Below the pieces are notes generated by a model. It did not search any database, had not been told where the DNA came from, and saw nothing but the letters and a program-made list of their open reading frames with translations. Shown one piece after another: positions 24,048 through 36,500 of a DNA stretch of 64,000 bases (position 1 is its first letter; each line of letters begins with the position of its first letter). Location of the stretch: assembly GCA_963971405.1 (NCBI GenBank), contig OZ020487.1, forward strand, positions 46,039,039-46,103,038, written 5' to 3'. Both the position numbers and the translations under genes were made by a program. The stretch comes from Psococerastis gibbosa (lineage: Eukaryota > Arthropoda > Insecta > Psocodea > Psocidae).

Positions 24048-27000
24048 ATGGTTAATTTTGAGTTTCGTGGTTTGATGGCTCCAGTCTTCACGCCTTTCAA
24101 CGACGACAAGTAAGTGACTCGTTTCAGTCGTATGTTAATATTTTAGTACTTAGCACTGAATCATACAGACCGGGGCCCGTGGTTATGAGTGGTTTAAATT
24201 CTATAAGCAAATTTCCCAATGGCCTAACATAGGTACCTATTAAAAAAATTCATGTTGAGTCAGTAATTAGTATTAAACTATGGCCTTTCTACAATGTAGG
24301 CTTCCATATTTTTTTTAAATTGCGGTACATAAGTAGCAAATACGTATTTGTATGCACTTAAGCCTTCTTCTTGAATTCCCTCGATCTTCTATCCAAGATT
24401 GGTGATGATCATGGCAATTACAGTCATGATGACTATGCTAGACAATTGTAATGCATTGGTTAGCAACTCAATAACCGTCTCACACTGGTACTAAATCCCA
24501 TCAGACCAGTAACTGTGACAAGTCGGATAGGTTACTGGCAATATCTATCATGTACAAGGTCATTGAGACCATCGAACATAGCAGTATAATGGAGGCTCAA
24601 TTTTTTCGGATTGGTCGGACTGCGAGCTGTTGCAAGACTAGATAACCGATAAGAAACACTGTGTTTCTCACTGTCTCCACAAGTTATGGCCAATGGCAGA
24701 CCAATATCCTAATAATAAACATGTACTGTACTTTAACGCTGTAATCACTAATTTCAGAACTAAGAGCCTAAATTTAGATCTAATTCCTCGCTACGCCCAG
24801 TACTTGAAAGAAAATGGAGTTGATGGCATTTTAGGTAAGTATGCCTGCAATAATGCGAGTAGGTTAAATTCACATAAGAGAATGCCCTTCTTACTCTACA
24901 GCCAGACTTCTCCCAAAACTGCAACACCTGATTGGGGGACAGCCCTGGGGCACTGTAACTCTACACTATATTATTGGACAAATTATCCAATAAACACAGC
25001 ATACACTTACCGACGTAAGTCCTCGAAGAAATCCCGCGCCTAAATATTAACGAATAAAGAAAAAAATTCGCGTGAACAATCTTACTTTGCATTGAAAGTA
25101 CGTTTATAAGAAGACCATGTAAGTTTCGGTTACAGTCGTGCTAAATGGCTAACCTATAGATGGGGTCTTGTTATAATTCGCCTTCGGAGAAAAGTAGGCC
25201 TGCCAGAGGTGAACAAGCTACAATATAACTGATATATTTATTGATAAGTTTACTGCTATCTAAGAAGATGGGCCTTTAGGACACGACGCACTATGAGCAA
25301 TTGGGCTGCTAGGTGGCCAAATACAAAAAACATGAATGTTCTAATTTGGGTCTAAATGTTGTCATTATGTTGAAAGGAAACTCCAGAGACACCGAAATTT
25401 CAAAAATAGCGACAAAACTTACTAAGGTTCATGAGATATTCCACCGCAAAAGTCACCCATTTTGTGGTTTTTTCTCTTTTTCAATATAGCCAAAACAAGG
25501 TCACTAAAAAAAAATTTATATCTTTTAATGTTGGGTTTTTCATTGATTGATAATTAATTTCTCGTGAGGACGAAGGTATGTGGAACATTTTTATGCAACA
25601 TATGTATATTTTGGATTTAAGTTAAATAAACAGGGTTGGTACGAATGTAATAGTTTCCGAAAAATCATGAAAAATGTATCTTTTTTAACAGAGCAGAACT
25701 TTTTTTGGCTGTATTTGGCTGTGAATATCTGTATATTTATTAAATCACCAAACCGTTGATTTTAACTGGAACATTCGAAAATTACCCTTGGCAGTAATTA
25801 ATTATTATCTACACATCTAAAACGAACTAAAATGTGCATTTTCTACCCATTGAGACGGCGACCCATGTTTGATTTCCGGAAAACTTCTTCACAGCTTATC
25901 ATTCCATGACCCCCTGAGCCTAAATCCACACACGGTTCAAAATGCTATGTATATGCTGTATTGTATATACAGTATATAGCCTAGGCCTACATCCGTGTTC
26001 TGCGCTTATATGGAATCTCCCTACACCTTATCGGCCGCCATTCTGAATTTTTATTTTTCCGCTTAATAAGCCTGCAGCTATGATGAAGTGTGTGTAAAAT
26101 TTCATGGAACTTGGTAAATAAGTATGGCAGCTGCAGAAGTTTGACATGTTTGGTCGCCATTTTAGTCGCCATTTTGGCCGCCACTTTGCATTTTCTGTTT
26201 TCCTCGTAACAAGCCTTAAGCTATGTTTAAATGAAATGTGTGTGTATAATTTTATGGAACTGGGTAAATAAGTATGGCCACAACTGAATTTCGCCATTTT
26301 TTGTCGCCATTTTGCATTTTTTTGTTTTTCACTTAATAAGCTTATAGCTATGATGATATGTGAGGTGTGTGCAAAATTTCATGGAATTCGGTAAATAAGT
26401 GTGACTGACCACCACAGAATTTTGCCCTTTTTGGCCGCCATTTTGAAAAATAAAAAATTAAAAAAATATATTTTTAAAATACAAGTTATAATACAAGGTG
26501 CCAAATTTTATGTTAATTGGCCGATTAAATAATATTGGCCACCTACACCCTCAAATTTCCCATAGTGCGACGTGCTGTATTTAGCAATGGACTTAAGCTT
26601 TAGTGGCCCACTGAGTAAATGTCATGGGCGGACGTTACATTAAAGAAAGAAGATTAATTAGATCAAATCAAGTCAACAGTCTTTGCTCTTGACCCTCCGA
26701 GGTGGGATGGACGGCGTCCAAATCAAATCAATGAATAAATAAATTCAATGGTTTTTTGAATTTGTATACTTGTTTTAGTGAACGGCACGACAGGTGAAGG
26801 TGTCTCGCAGTCTGTAGTCGAGCGGGAGCAAGCAGCAGAAGCATGGAAGTCAGCATCGCTGACCACCGGCCAGTGCCTCATGGTACAAGTGGGCGGGGCC
26901 AGTCTCGTAGATGTGCAAAGATTGGCGAGGCATGCGGAAAGCATCGGCGCGGCTGCCATCTTGTGTCTCGCCGATTTGTTCCACCAGCCCCGGTCTGCCG

Positions 27001-29078
27001 ACGACCTGCTGCACTACCTGCGACTTGTGGGCGCAGCAGCCCCCAATACTCCCCTGCTTTACTACCACATTCCCGGATTCACTGGAATCGATAGTAAGTC
27101 TTCTTTGTAGTTCCCAGACGGGGAATGAGTTATTATAATATTCCTACTGCAGCCGGATAAGTCATTGGCCGTAGCTTGTGGAAGCACAATGCTTCTTATT
27201 GGTAATTTTGACTTGCAGCAACTCATAAACCGACCAATCTGAAAACACTGTGCATCCAATATACTGCTATGTTCGATGGCCGATTCGATTCGATTGTACA
27301 TTGTTGCCAACTGTACTAGCGGATTTAGAAATTTTTGGAGGGGGAGGGGCTGAACCAGTGGATGGAAAGTCTATAGTGAGGAGGATCTGTGATAAAGTGA
27401 CGACTTAAGCATAGTAAACTCACTTTAATTACTTGTTTTGTAATATATAAATTACAATATAAGCAATTAAGCTATTCAAAGACCAGTTGAGTTCTGCGCG
27501 GATTCTTCACTGCGTACTCATCATTTCCTCCGCCGTCACTTCGATATCTCTATAAGAAGGTATAGCGACGCTAGGCCGTTCAAACGCTCTGCGCTTATGG
27601 TAGCCGGATAACTGTCCTTTAGCGTTTTACAATGAGCACTGAGTCAACTGACTAGATACATAGGCGTGCACATTTACCGCGTTCATTTAGAGACGCGTCT
27701 TCGCGAGCAAAGTACTTATATTTTTATATTTTTATATATATTATATTATAGCCTTATAAAATCTACTGTAGGTATTTTCAACACAATACATCCCAGTCGC
27801 CTTAGTACAGCAGGTAATATACAGATCGGTTTTCCTTTTTTTAGTCAATATGAAGGAAATGTTGGAAAAGGCCGGAGATGCTGAAATTCCTACTTTTGTA
27901 GGCATCAAGTTCACCTGTAACGATTTGAGCATGGGAGCCAGTCTGCTGCCCATTGATAATTGGCGATACGCCATATTTTTAGGTAAGTTATTTAAGAGTG
28001 TACGTCCCGTAGGAAATTGGCAACCCGAATTCAGCGGAATATTACGGAACTTTGTGAAGTATCTAAGTCCCTTTTGCTGAGGCCCAGTAACAGTTTTGAC
28101 TAGTCTTCCTTGCTGCAAATGGATGTCGTCCCTACTTCGTGTACAAGGGTTATTTAGATCATGATTTAGAAAGTGCGATTGCTTTCGGGTATAGCCTACA
28201 TATTAAATAATAAATATATAATAAATTTGGAAATTTTAAGCGCGGGACTCTTTCGAGTATTTGCGCCGGTCGGTGTGTGTGTGTGTGTGTGTGGAGTTTT
28301 TAACTTATTTGGTTATTGTTTGTAGTTTCCGTTTGGAACGGTTCTTTTGTGTCTGTCTATAGCTGTTCCATGACCCCAGTCTTGATGAGAAATTTAATGG
28401 TGCTGTGACCGGCTCATGTTTGTCCCCAATTAAGCTTGGCAGGGTGTGTGATTTTGGTAAGGAAAGTCTGACTGTTTAAAAAAATTAAAAATTAAAAAAA
28501 ATATATATATGTATATAATAAAATTTATAATTTAATAATTGTTTAAATAAAGCTCTTTTCCGTCGTATTCTTCATAGTGAGTGTCTCCAAAGTGACTTCA
28601 TGAAAATTGAAAATACTGTTCATCAGACTGATGATGGTTTCTTACCGTAACTGGATAAAATGTATTTTAAATTTTTTATCTAGAAGTCCGTCGTACTAGT
28701 CCACAATTTTGAAGATAATTAATTTTGTTACTGGTTTTAGGAAGCGACACAATCCTAGCGGCTGCCTTTTGTCTTGGTTTCGACTCCGCCATCGGGACAA
28801 CTCTCAACATGTTTCCTAAACTCAACCAAGGTATTGTTTCTGCCATTAACGTTGACAGTTTCGTGGTGGTAGCTCGGGATATGCAGACATTGCTCAGCTC
28901 TGCTGTTCAAGCTATTTCCAAGCACGGGTCGTGGGTCGCAACTATGAAAGCTGCAATGCGTTTAATGACCCCAATCGATGTCGGGCCTGTGAGGGACCCC
29001 CTGCTGGAGTTGACGCCCGAACAGCTTGAGGCTATCAAGGCGGATTTGTCTAAACTGGAACTCCTTAATTCTAACTAA
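24048..29078 (+). CDS. NPL: N-acetylneuraminate lyase (sialic acid aldolase), 5 exons
   Basis: Coding exons are 24048-24109, 24758-24834, 26779-27093, 27845-27982 and 28741-29078; phases match and give 309 aa. The enzyme cleaves N-acetylneuraminate to N-acetylmannosamine and pyruvate in the cytosol, a class I aldolase of the DHDPS/NAL superfamily. Visible signatures: GLMAPVFTPFNDD at the N-terminus (beta-1), VNGTTGEG (47-54, carboxylate binding), catalytic tyrosine Y142 in YYHIPGFTG, and Schiff-base lysine K173 in VGIKFTCND, the same number as in human NPL. The C-terminal half is helical and ends LSKLELLNSN. Length is close to the family norm of about 300-320 aa. The start is the first ATG after a splice acceptor at ~24043, so an untranslated first exon probably lies upstream, perhaps ending at 23474. 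Confidence 0.93.
24400..24705 (+). repeat. Interspersed repeat in NPL intron 1 (plus orientation)
   Basis: It contains GATCATGGCAATTACAGTCA, AGCAACTCAATAACCGTCTC, CCATCGAACATAGCAGTATA and CGGATTGGTCGG. The part from about 24535 to 24700 is repeated in inverse orientation at 27140-27310 in intron 3. Other fragments of the family occur at 11160-11230 and, inverted, at 37672-37720. It ends about 50 nt before exon 2. Confidence 0.6.
26034..26445. repeat. Tandem repeat in NPL intron 2, ~126-143-bp units
   Basis: Units begin at about 26034, 26177, 26303 and 26433 with GCCGCCATTTTG-like sequence. They share CTTAATAAGC.T, TAGCTATGATGA, AAAATTTCATGGAA and GGTAAATAAGTATGGC. They are diverged by point changes and the last unit is incomplete. 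Confidence 0.65.
26681..26720 (-). repeat. Truncated retrotransposon 3' tail
   Basis: CCGAGGTGGGATGGACGGCG and TCCAAA with the preceding CTTTGCTCTTGACCC closely match 41212-41262, the 3' flank of the non-LTR retrotransposon on the minus strand. It is best read as a severely 5'-truncated insertion of the same family in NPL intron 2. Confidence 0.5.
27140..27310 (-). repeat. Interspersed repeat in NPL intron 3 (inverse orientation)
   Basis: Reverse complement of the repeat at 24535-24700: CCGACCAATCTGA, TATACTGCTATGTTCGATGG and TTGGTAATTTTGACTTGCAG have counterparts there. It starts about 45 nt after exon 3, so the two inverse copies flank exons 2 and 3. Confidence 0.6.
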
Positions 29079-29236
29079 GACTAGACTACAGCTGGAGTTG
29101 ACGCCCGAAACTATTTTGATGTCCCCATTACAGTGCCTCATTTCTAATTAAGACTGATCTACAGTGCCATACAAGAATTGTTTAACTTACAGCTTGCACT
29201 TTTTAAATAATCTGTGATACCGGTGGAAATTAAGCT

Positions 29237-29259
29237 AATAAAAATCCTCTATGAATAAA
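29237..29259 (+). terminator. NPL polyadenylation signals
   Basis: Two AATAAA hexamers, at 29237-29242 and 29254-29259, lie 160-180 nt after the NPL stop codon. They are the first canonical signals downstream and probably set the 3' end. Confidence 0.55.
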
Positions 29260-29661
29260 GACCGATAAAGCATCATTTGAGTTAACAGACAGTTTCTGAG
29301 TTGTGATACGTTATTACCTATAATAAATAATAATGATGTGCAAACTCAGAAACTGCTAGTTTATTGGATGGTCTATCGGGCTATAACATCTTATTGTTAT
29401 TGTTATCTTGGTATTACCATTTTACGATTGGCTTCTAAATAGCAGCTTGTTGTGCTACTTAATCAATTTCTCATTGGACTTTTTATTAATGTAAATATGA
29501 ATAAGTGTTTGGTCTAAACGGAAATAAATCATTATATTATATTTTATCACATCATTAAGAAGCATACTATTTTACCTTTACTTATTATATAAAATACCTA
29601 TACCGAGGAGTTGTAGGCTAAATACTACAAGTCCAATAGCTAAGGGACAGCATAGTTGTCT

Positions 29662-29785
29662 AATGGTTTGGCAAGAACACGACTTCCCTTTTCAGAGCAG
29701 CAGTCTCCAAGGTCCTAATTGCCATGATGATTGGCAATCTTCGACAAAAGAGGCGTTTAAAGATGAAGAAGATGAGAGAGTTTCT
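29662..29785 (+). repeat. Retroelement-like repeat fragment
   Basis: GGTTTGGCAAGAACACGACT, AGAGCAGCAGTCTCCAAGGT and CTAATTGCCATGATGATTGG recur inverted at 33000-33115 and direct at 35308-35362. One frame reads SLFRAAVSKVLIAMMIGNLR, so it may derive from the end of a retrotransposon ORF. I cannot name the family. Confidence 0.55.
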
Positions 29786-29817
29786 CCAGTAACTTCGTGG
29801 AAGTGATAGGTAGCCTA

Positions 29818-29961
29818 CATTACAAATAAGAATAAAATATAAAATAAATTTGCACTAATTGCACAATTTTTTATTATTTATATACCGTATTATAGCAATA
29901 TAAATTTTATTTTCTGGAATAAATAAACAGTTATTTTGTAATTTTATTCTTATTTGTAATG
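29818..29961. mobile_element. Foldback element with perfect 21-bp terminal repeats
   Basis: CATTACAAATAAGAATAAAA plus T (29818-29838) is repeated exactly in inverse at 29941-29961. The interior is AT-rich and non-coding. The perfect ends suggest either a young insertion or maintained pairing. Confidence 0.65.
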
Positions 29962-30502
29962 AAGGAGACAGCTGGCTTATAAATTTAAAATGGTAACGCC
30001 GGTAAGGTAAAAATCCTACCATTGTATTGTCTCAACCTGCAAATATACGATCCCACTTATTGGTTTTACAATTTGGTCTGTCAATTGGATCGTGGATTTG
30101 CAGCTTTAAGCCTACTCTTGTTTTATGACGTGTCAGTCAGGTAAAGTAAAAAGCAAACAGCTTCTCATGGGCAGATACACAGTATATGATTTTTTGGATG
30201 ATGGGCTAATTAAAAAAAGAAGGACTGAGCTTAGTTTTCGATTAACTTATTATTTTAGTTTGTAAGAAAAAGGGCCCTGGGTCCAGGACCCCTTCAGTTT
30301 TAATAAATAAATATATATTTCTATTAAATTATATACAATTAAGTAGTGCACAAGAAAGTAAAATCGTCACACTTGAGTTTTTGCCACCTAATTATGTTGG
30401 CAATTTTGAATTTTGTTGATGTTGGTCAATCTGCAGTCTGCACATAATTTGTTTACATTTTTTGCAACGCAGCAGCTCTTCTCTTTGTAGATTATTTATA
30501 AA
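29962..30502. other. Intergenic region and presumed DDX24 5' leader
   Basis: No gene or known repeat is recognised. The last 40 nt before the DDX24 ATG include a pyrimidine-rich CTCTTCTCTTT (30477-30487), which could be near the transcript start but is not diagnostic. Confidence 0.4.
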
Positions 30503-33500
30503 ATGCCGAAAAAGTGGAAACCAGTTGCAATAGACAATGCTGTGATCGACAACATTGAAGGTTTAATTGGGCTAGAAGTTCTTGAAGATGTGGATGTTGA
30601 TGTTGTAAAGGGAGACGTATTTACCGCTAAGGTTAGTAACCATGTGAGATGGTTGACATACATAGCCCATGTACATGTGGTAAAGGATTGTCCATTAGAC
30701 CATATAATACGTTATTTGTGTTATTGCTTTCCAATTTATTTAAGTTGTCATCCCAACTTACCCGTACCCTTGTGGTAAAGGGTAAGCATTATGTTGCAGT
30801 GCATCTAGAATGCCATGTCTAGAGTTGTTGTTGACAGTAGCATGTAATGCTAATGATTGCCAATAATAGATCGATCACCGTACAGTTGATTTAGTGGTAC
30901 CACAAATATCCGTGCAATTAACTATTCTGCATCATTTTTTATTAAGGCACTCCTGAGGCGTCCAACTTGTCGATCCTCTTGATTTCAGCCGGGAGTTTAT
31001 TATAACGACTACCAGGACAGAAACCTTATGCGTCTTTACTGGGAGGCTCGTCAGGAATGATAGAGATGCCAAGAGCTGGCATTGGATATAGTAAAGAAGT
31101 GTGTTTTATTATTAATTTTAGCAAGGTGTAAAGCGGAAAAATAAAGCGAATGATCCTAAAAAGAAAAATAAAAAGAATAAAAATGAAGTTGAATGCAATA
31201 TTTCAAATATTTCCAATGATAGCGGAAGATACGTCAGAGCTCCGAATGAAGAAATTGAGGAGGATTTTATATCGAAAATGGAAGCTTGGAGGCCACACGG
31301 AATACGCAAAGAAATATTGAGAGCATTACATGAGAAAGGGTAAGAAATTAATCCCGTTTTATCATTTATATCTCACAGCATTTTTAATATTTGTAAATAA
31401 ATTGACAAAAGAGACATCAATTCGAACAGTGGCCGTTTCGTTTTATGATGATTTTCCGAAGAAAATACATGAGAATATAAACAGTGTGTGACACTACTCT
31501 CATATAGTCATATGTTTCTATTGTTCATAAATATGTTTTATATTTAGGCCCATGACTTATTGACACGTCACTGTATAAATCAGATGAGCACGACCCCAGG
31601 TGCTGGACAGTATAAGTGCCTCCTCCTTTTATTTTTTTTTACTTTTATAGAAAGGTTAATCGCATACAAACAATTCAATGAATGTATCCGATTGACCTCT
31701 TCAGTCGCCTCACTAAGTTACCTAATAGGTACTTGTTTATTTACTATTTATTATATTTTTACTTGCAATTAATTATTTGCAATTGTGACACGGTCGATCC
31801 AGCCCTGGCTGGTTAGGGATCTAATATTCGTATTTGTTTATAGTGAAACTGATCATAACCTAAGATGCATTGTATTAAGTAACCGGAAAACGCCATAAAA
31901 TGGTTTTGCCTAATGTATTATTCTCTCTCTGCTGTCAACTCTGACATAGACTCTTTTAATGAATGAGAAAGCACTTGTTTTGTTTCACCAATGTAAAATT
32001 ATTTCAGAAAATACATAATATTATAATAATAAGTAGAAAAATTGGGATTTAGAAAGCAGTGATACCAGGGCTAATGGGACCTCAAACAGAAGGTTGCAAG
32101 CCACGGTCATAAGGTTGCCCTACGTCGTCTGGCTTGTATTGGCGTGCGTGTATCGCCTCTTTTATTCCCAGGTTAAGATAAAAATTAATTGCCGTGGAAA
32201 AATTGAGGTGCCATAAGAAAAGCATATAATAAATGAATAAAACAGATTTGAGCCCTTCGCTTCCGCATACCTATTCTGTTCAGGGACCCCTAATTTCTGT
32301 GACGACAAGATTCTTATTTAAATCCTTTGTTGTCCTTGTAGATTTTTGAAGCCAACGAGTATCCAGCAACGTTGCATTCATGGTGCAGTAACTTCAAAGA
32401 ATTCCGATATAGTTGGAGTGGCCGAAACCGGAAGTGGGAAAACCTTAGCCTACGGAATACCAGTTGTGCAGACCATTATGGAGCTAAAAGAAAATCAAGA
32501 GTAAGTCGTCCGATATCCGGTATGTAGTTTCGCATGTGCGGATTTAGGCTCAATTTTCACTGCATAAATAAATAAAAAATGGCTTGCTTTACTACTAAAC
32601 CAAGCACTCAACTAGAAAGGCCCGGAATCTTATTTTATTTTATTTTAAAAAGATTATTCGCATACAAACAACTCCATGAATGTATCCGAATAACCTCATC
32701 ATTCGCCTCTGTAGGTAATACCCGTGTTGAGCTACGGCAGGTCCCCGATCGCATGATGTGTAGAGACTCGCAGAAATATGAACAAGCTACCACTATGTCA
32801 TCTCTGCTTTACATGACCTTCGAAGCATGGCCTGAAAATGTAGCAAGCGTGGGACTCGAACCAACATCCTTTTCGGTGAAAGGCTCTACATGTCCTGAGA
32901 TAAATAGTGGGGACAAATAAATAAATGGTTTTTCCATAGGGGGGTTAAATTAGTTTAAGATTGGTGAGAGTTAATGCAAAAAGACTTCATTGCTTCTTTT
33001 AATGCCTCTTCTATATCGAAGATTGGCGACCATTATGGCTATTCGGACCTTGGAGATTGCTGCTCTGAGTAGGGAAGTCGTGCCTTTGCCAAACCACAGC
33101 CTCAGGTTTTTCAATTAGGATGTTCTTCTTCTGCCGGGAGCCTTGAGGTTAGTTTCCGTTTCTTAAGCTTCAGCAACAACTGGGCTTTTGTATCCATTCG
33201 CCTCAGGAACTTCAGCTTAAGGGAATTTTCTGATTCTATTCTCCATAGCTTGTGTCATCAAAATAAATTAATTCCAGTTGGTTTTTAGGAATGACGAAGG
33301 TGATCAGTTGTTCGCTATCGTCGTGACCCCGACCAGAGAATTAGCCGTGCAAGTGAAAGACCATCTGACGCACATCTGTAAGTACACGGGCGTCAGTGTT
33401 GCCCTTGTGGTGGGGGGCTTGGCGAAAGAAAAGCAGGAGCGGATATTGAAGAGAAGACCGGAAATTGTGGTTGGCACGCCTGGCCGCATTTGGGAACTGT

Positions 33501-36500
33501 TTAGCGAAGGCAATTCACATTTGCTTGGAATACCTTGTCTCAGGTAAGTGATAAAACCGTAGAACCCGGGCTGATGGAACGTGGTCGATCGGGAAATCTG
33601 AAATCTGCGGGCGGTGGAAGTCAAAAAGTCGTTACCAGTGCCGTCAAGATGATATTAGCTATGCCGAGGGTCATTTGTCTATTCTATGAAACCTCAATGG
33701 CAGCTCTGCGATCATGAAATTGGATTTAGGCGGCAATTCCACCGGCGAATTTACTTCATTTGTGATTTAAGATTTTTTGTTTGTTTTATTTTAAGGAGAC
33801 TATAATGTAGATAATTAACTTATCTATTACAGAAGTAGTAGAATGTTTGGACACAGTCCCAGGCCACGGTGTGGGCCCATAGGATAGTGGACCTCCTGAT
33901 TATAGTGGATTCCGAATCACTTGGGAAACACAGTGAAGTCACACGATTAGTTCGGAGGTGACCAGGACAAGTCCTACCATGTTTCCCTACCGGCACTGTG
34001 CACACGACCAAGTTATCTGCATCTTTGAACCTGCTCTGGTCCGCTGGATTCAACTTGGTATGGCGGCCGGCGGACATCATTAATAAGTCTCTACCATATT
34101 ATAACTTAATTTATAATAGATAAGATATGTATCTACATAATAGTCTCCTTAAAACAAAACAAATGAATAATCACAAATAAAGTAAATTCGCCAGTGGAAT
34201 TGCCGCCAAAATATAAAATTATTTACATACTGGCCAAATTTTTATTTATTTATTTAATACAGTTAACCCATTAGTGGCTTTGAATAAGAGTCGGTAATAG
34301 ACGAGAAAATCTGTAAAAGATGTAAGAAAACCTTGAGAGAACCACCCATTGAGGGTCCAGTAGAGGATCCTCTCTCTTGACCACTGCTCAATTTAGTCCA
34401 TTTGGTAATCTATTGGTAAAGGTTAATAATAATGTCAAGACATGTAGCGTAGTGGTACGGATTCTGACTTTCACCCAAAAGGTTGTTGGTTCGAGTCCCA
34501 CACTGGCAAAATTTTCTGGCCATGCTTCGGAGGGCATGTATAGCAGGCGGTGCCGGGCCTTCCTAGTTGAGTGTAAGAGCCCTAACTCCGCTAGGTTGGC
34601 TTAGTAATAAAAACAATAAAAAGTCCTTATTTATTTATTTTATTTATTTTAATAGCAATGGTGTAATATTATTTAACAAAGGGTTAGTTGGACTTGCATT
34701 GCCTGTTGTGTTAGTAGTTATTAGAGGCAGGGACCTCATAGTCATCAAACAATTAGGGTTGAACCCGTTGTCAGGGGAAGGGGGCGATGTTTCGGGAGTG
34801 GATGCTACTCCCATCATCAGGCTTAGTCCTGATAAGGACTGATGGTTTCTGCAGGATTGACTCACTGTTCTTTTAGTCTTCTATGAATTATAGAGTAAAT
34901 TCGACCCCCATGAGGATTCGAACTGCCCTTCTCCAGATAGAAACGCAAGCTCTATGACCATTCGCCCAAGGCCCTCGCTCTACCATATGGGCTCTTCCGG
35001 ACCTTACTGATGTAAGCCTTACCATAAATTTTCAGGATGCTCGTGGTGGACGAGGCGGACAGGATGCTAGAGAAGTCTCACTTCGCGGAGCTTGGTCTGC
35101 TTCTGGAGCGGATTAACGTAGATCCAGATCTCCGTGCAGCCAGACGGAATTTCGTATTTTCTGCCACTCTAACTGTAGTCCATGACCCGCCCAATTACCA
35201 TAAAGGTATGTTAGCACTATTGTTTTCAACCTTCGCCTATTGCCTTCTGTATATAATAATCCAAGGGAAGATGGAGGGACAGAAGAACATCCCGGTTGAA
35301 ACACCCGAGGCAGTGGTTTGGCAAGAGCACGACTTCCCAGAGCAGCAGTCTCCAAGGTCTAAATTTTACCTACCCTAAAGAATGACGAGGATCTATGTTC
35401 TGGTGTATTGATTGATAGTAATTTTCTATAAATCCATGGGCTGCAGGATTTCTATATAGTTTGCTGATTACTGTCTATACTTTATGTAACTTGGTAAAAC
35501 AGTTATTGTACCATGAAGGAATTTCAATTGTACAAAATTTTCTGTATTAGATGTTTTGCATGTCATTAGACGTTCAGGTCTGTTTGCAAATAAATGCGTA
35601 TTTATTTTATTTTTATTGTATTGTATCCTCCGGATGTCCTCCGAGCCTGGTGTCGTTATTCCGTTTCTGACTCCAGCTATCCAAAAGGCAGCCCCCAACT
35701 CACCAGGCTCGAGGTTGGTGAAGCCATACAGAGGCGTACCGTTGTCTTGCCAATATGGATATTAAATTTTTATTAGCTACGCTATTAAGTTTCAAAATTG
35801 TGACTGGTTTACTTTTATTTCAGGAAAAAAAAAGAAATCAAAAGACAAGCTAAAAGAATTACTGCTCGATATAGGCGTAAAAAATGAATTGGTCTACGAT
35901 TTAAGCGTCAAAAAATTCACGCCTGAAAATTTGAGTGAGTGGAAAGTTTATTGTGAGTTTGCAGAGAAAGACTATTACCTGACTTATTTCCTGATGAACA
36001 ATCCAAGGCGCTGTATCATATTCTGCAATAGTATTGGCTGCGTCAAACGTTTGTCAAATCTTTTGACCATAATGCAACTCAGGTATGTTTTAGAATGCTA
36101 TATAGAGCGTGCCAGGATCGAGGGGTAATATAATGTGCTGAAGGACTTTTTAGGGACCTAGGCCTAGGTCCCTTGTCCAATGCCAACGACCCCATGTATT
36201 TCGGACATTATTTGTATTGTTTCCGTATGAATTTTTGGCCAATGGCAAACTTGTATCCGTCCTCGATGTCAACCAACACCGGCTGCAAGCGATATTGGAC
36301 AAGCTGTGAAAGCTTACCATTGGCGCAGTGTAACAGGGGAAAGCATGACTTAACGAAGTACAGATATGAGTCCGATATCACATGTTGCTACGAACCAACC
36401 TGAAGCATGAAGAGATCAAGGAGAGAAAAAAAGTTTTTTGTATCCTTGGGCCACCTGCTACGCCTATTCAATGACTGGTAATAGGAGACTTGTCAGGTGG

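Noticed and set aside
24693-24757. Open frame running into NPL exon 2 from upstream
   Set aside because: The acceptor TTTCAG at 24757 and phase with exon 1 give the proper aldolase sequence; the upstream part is intron.
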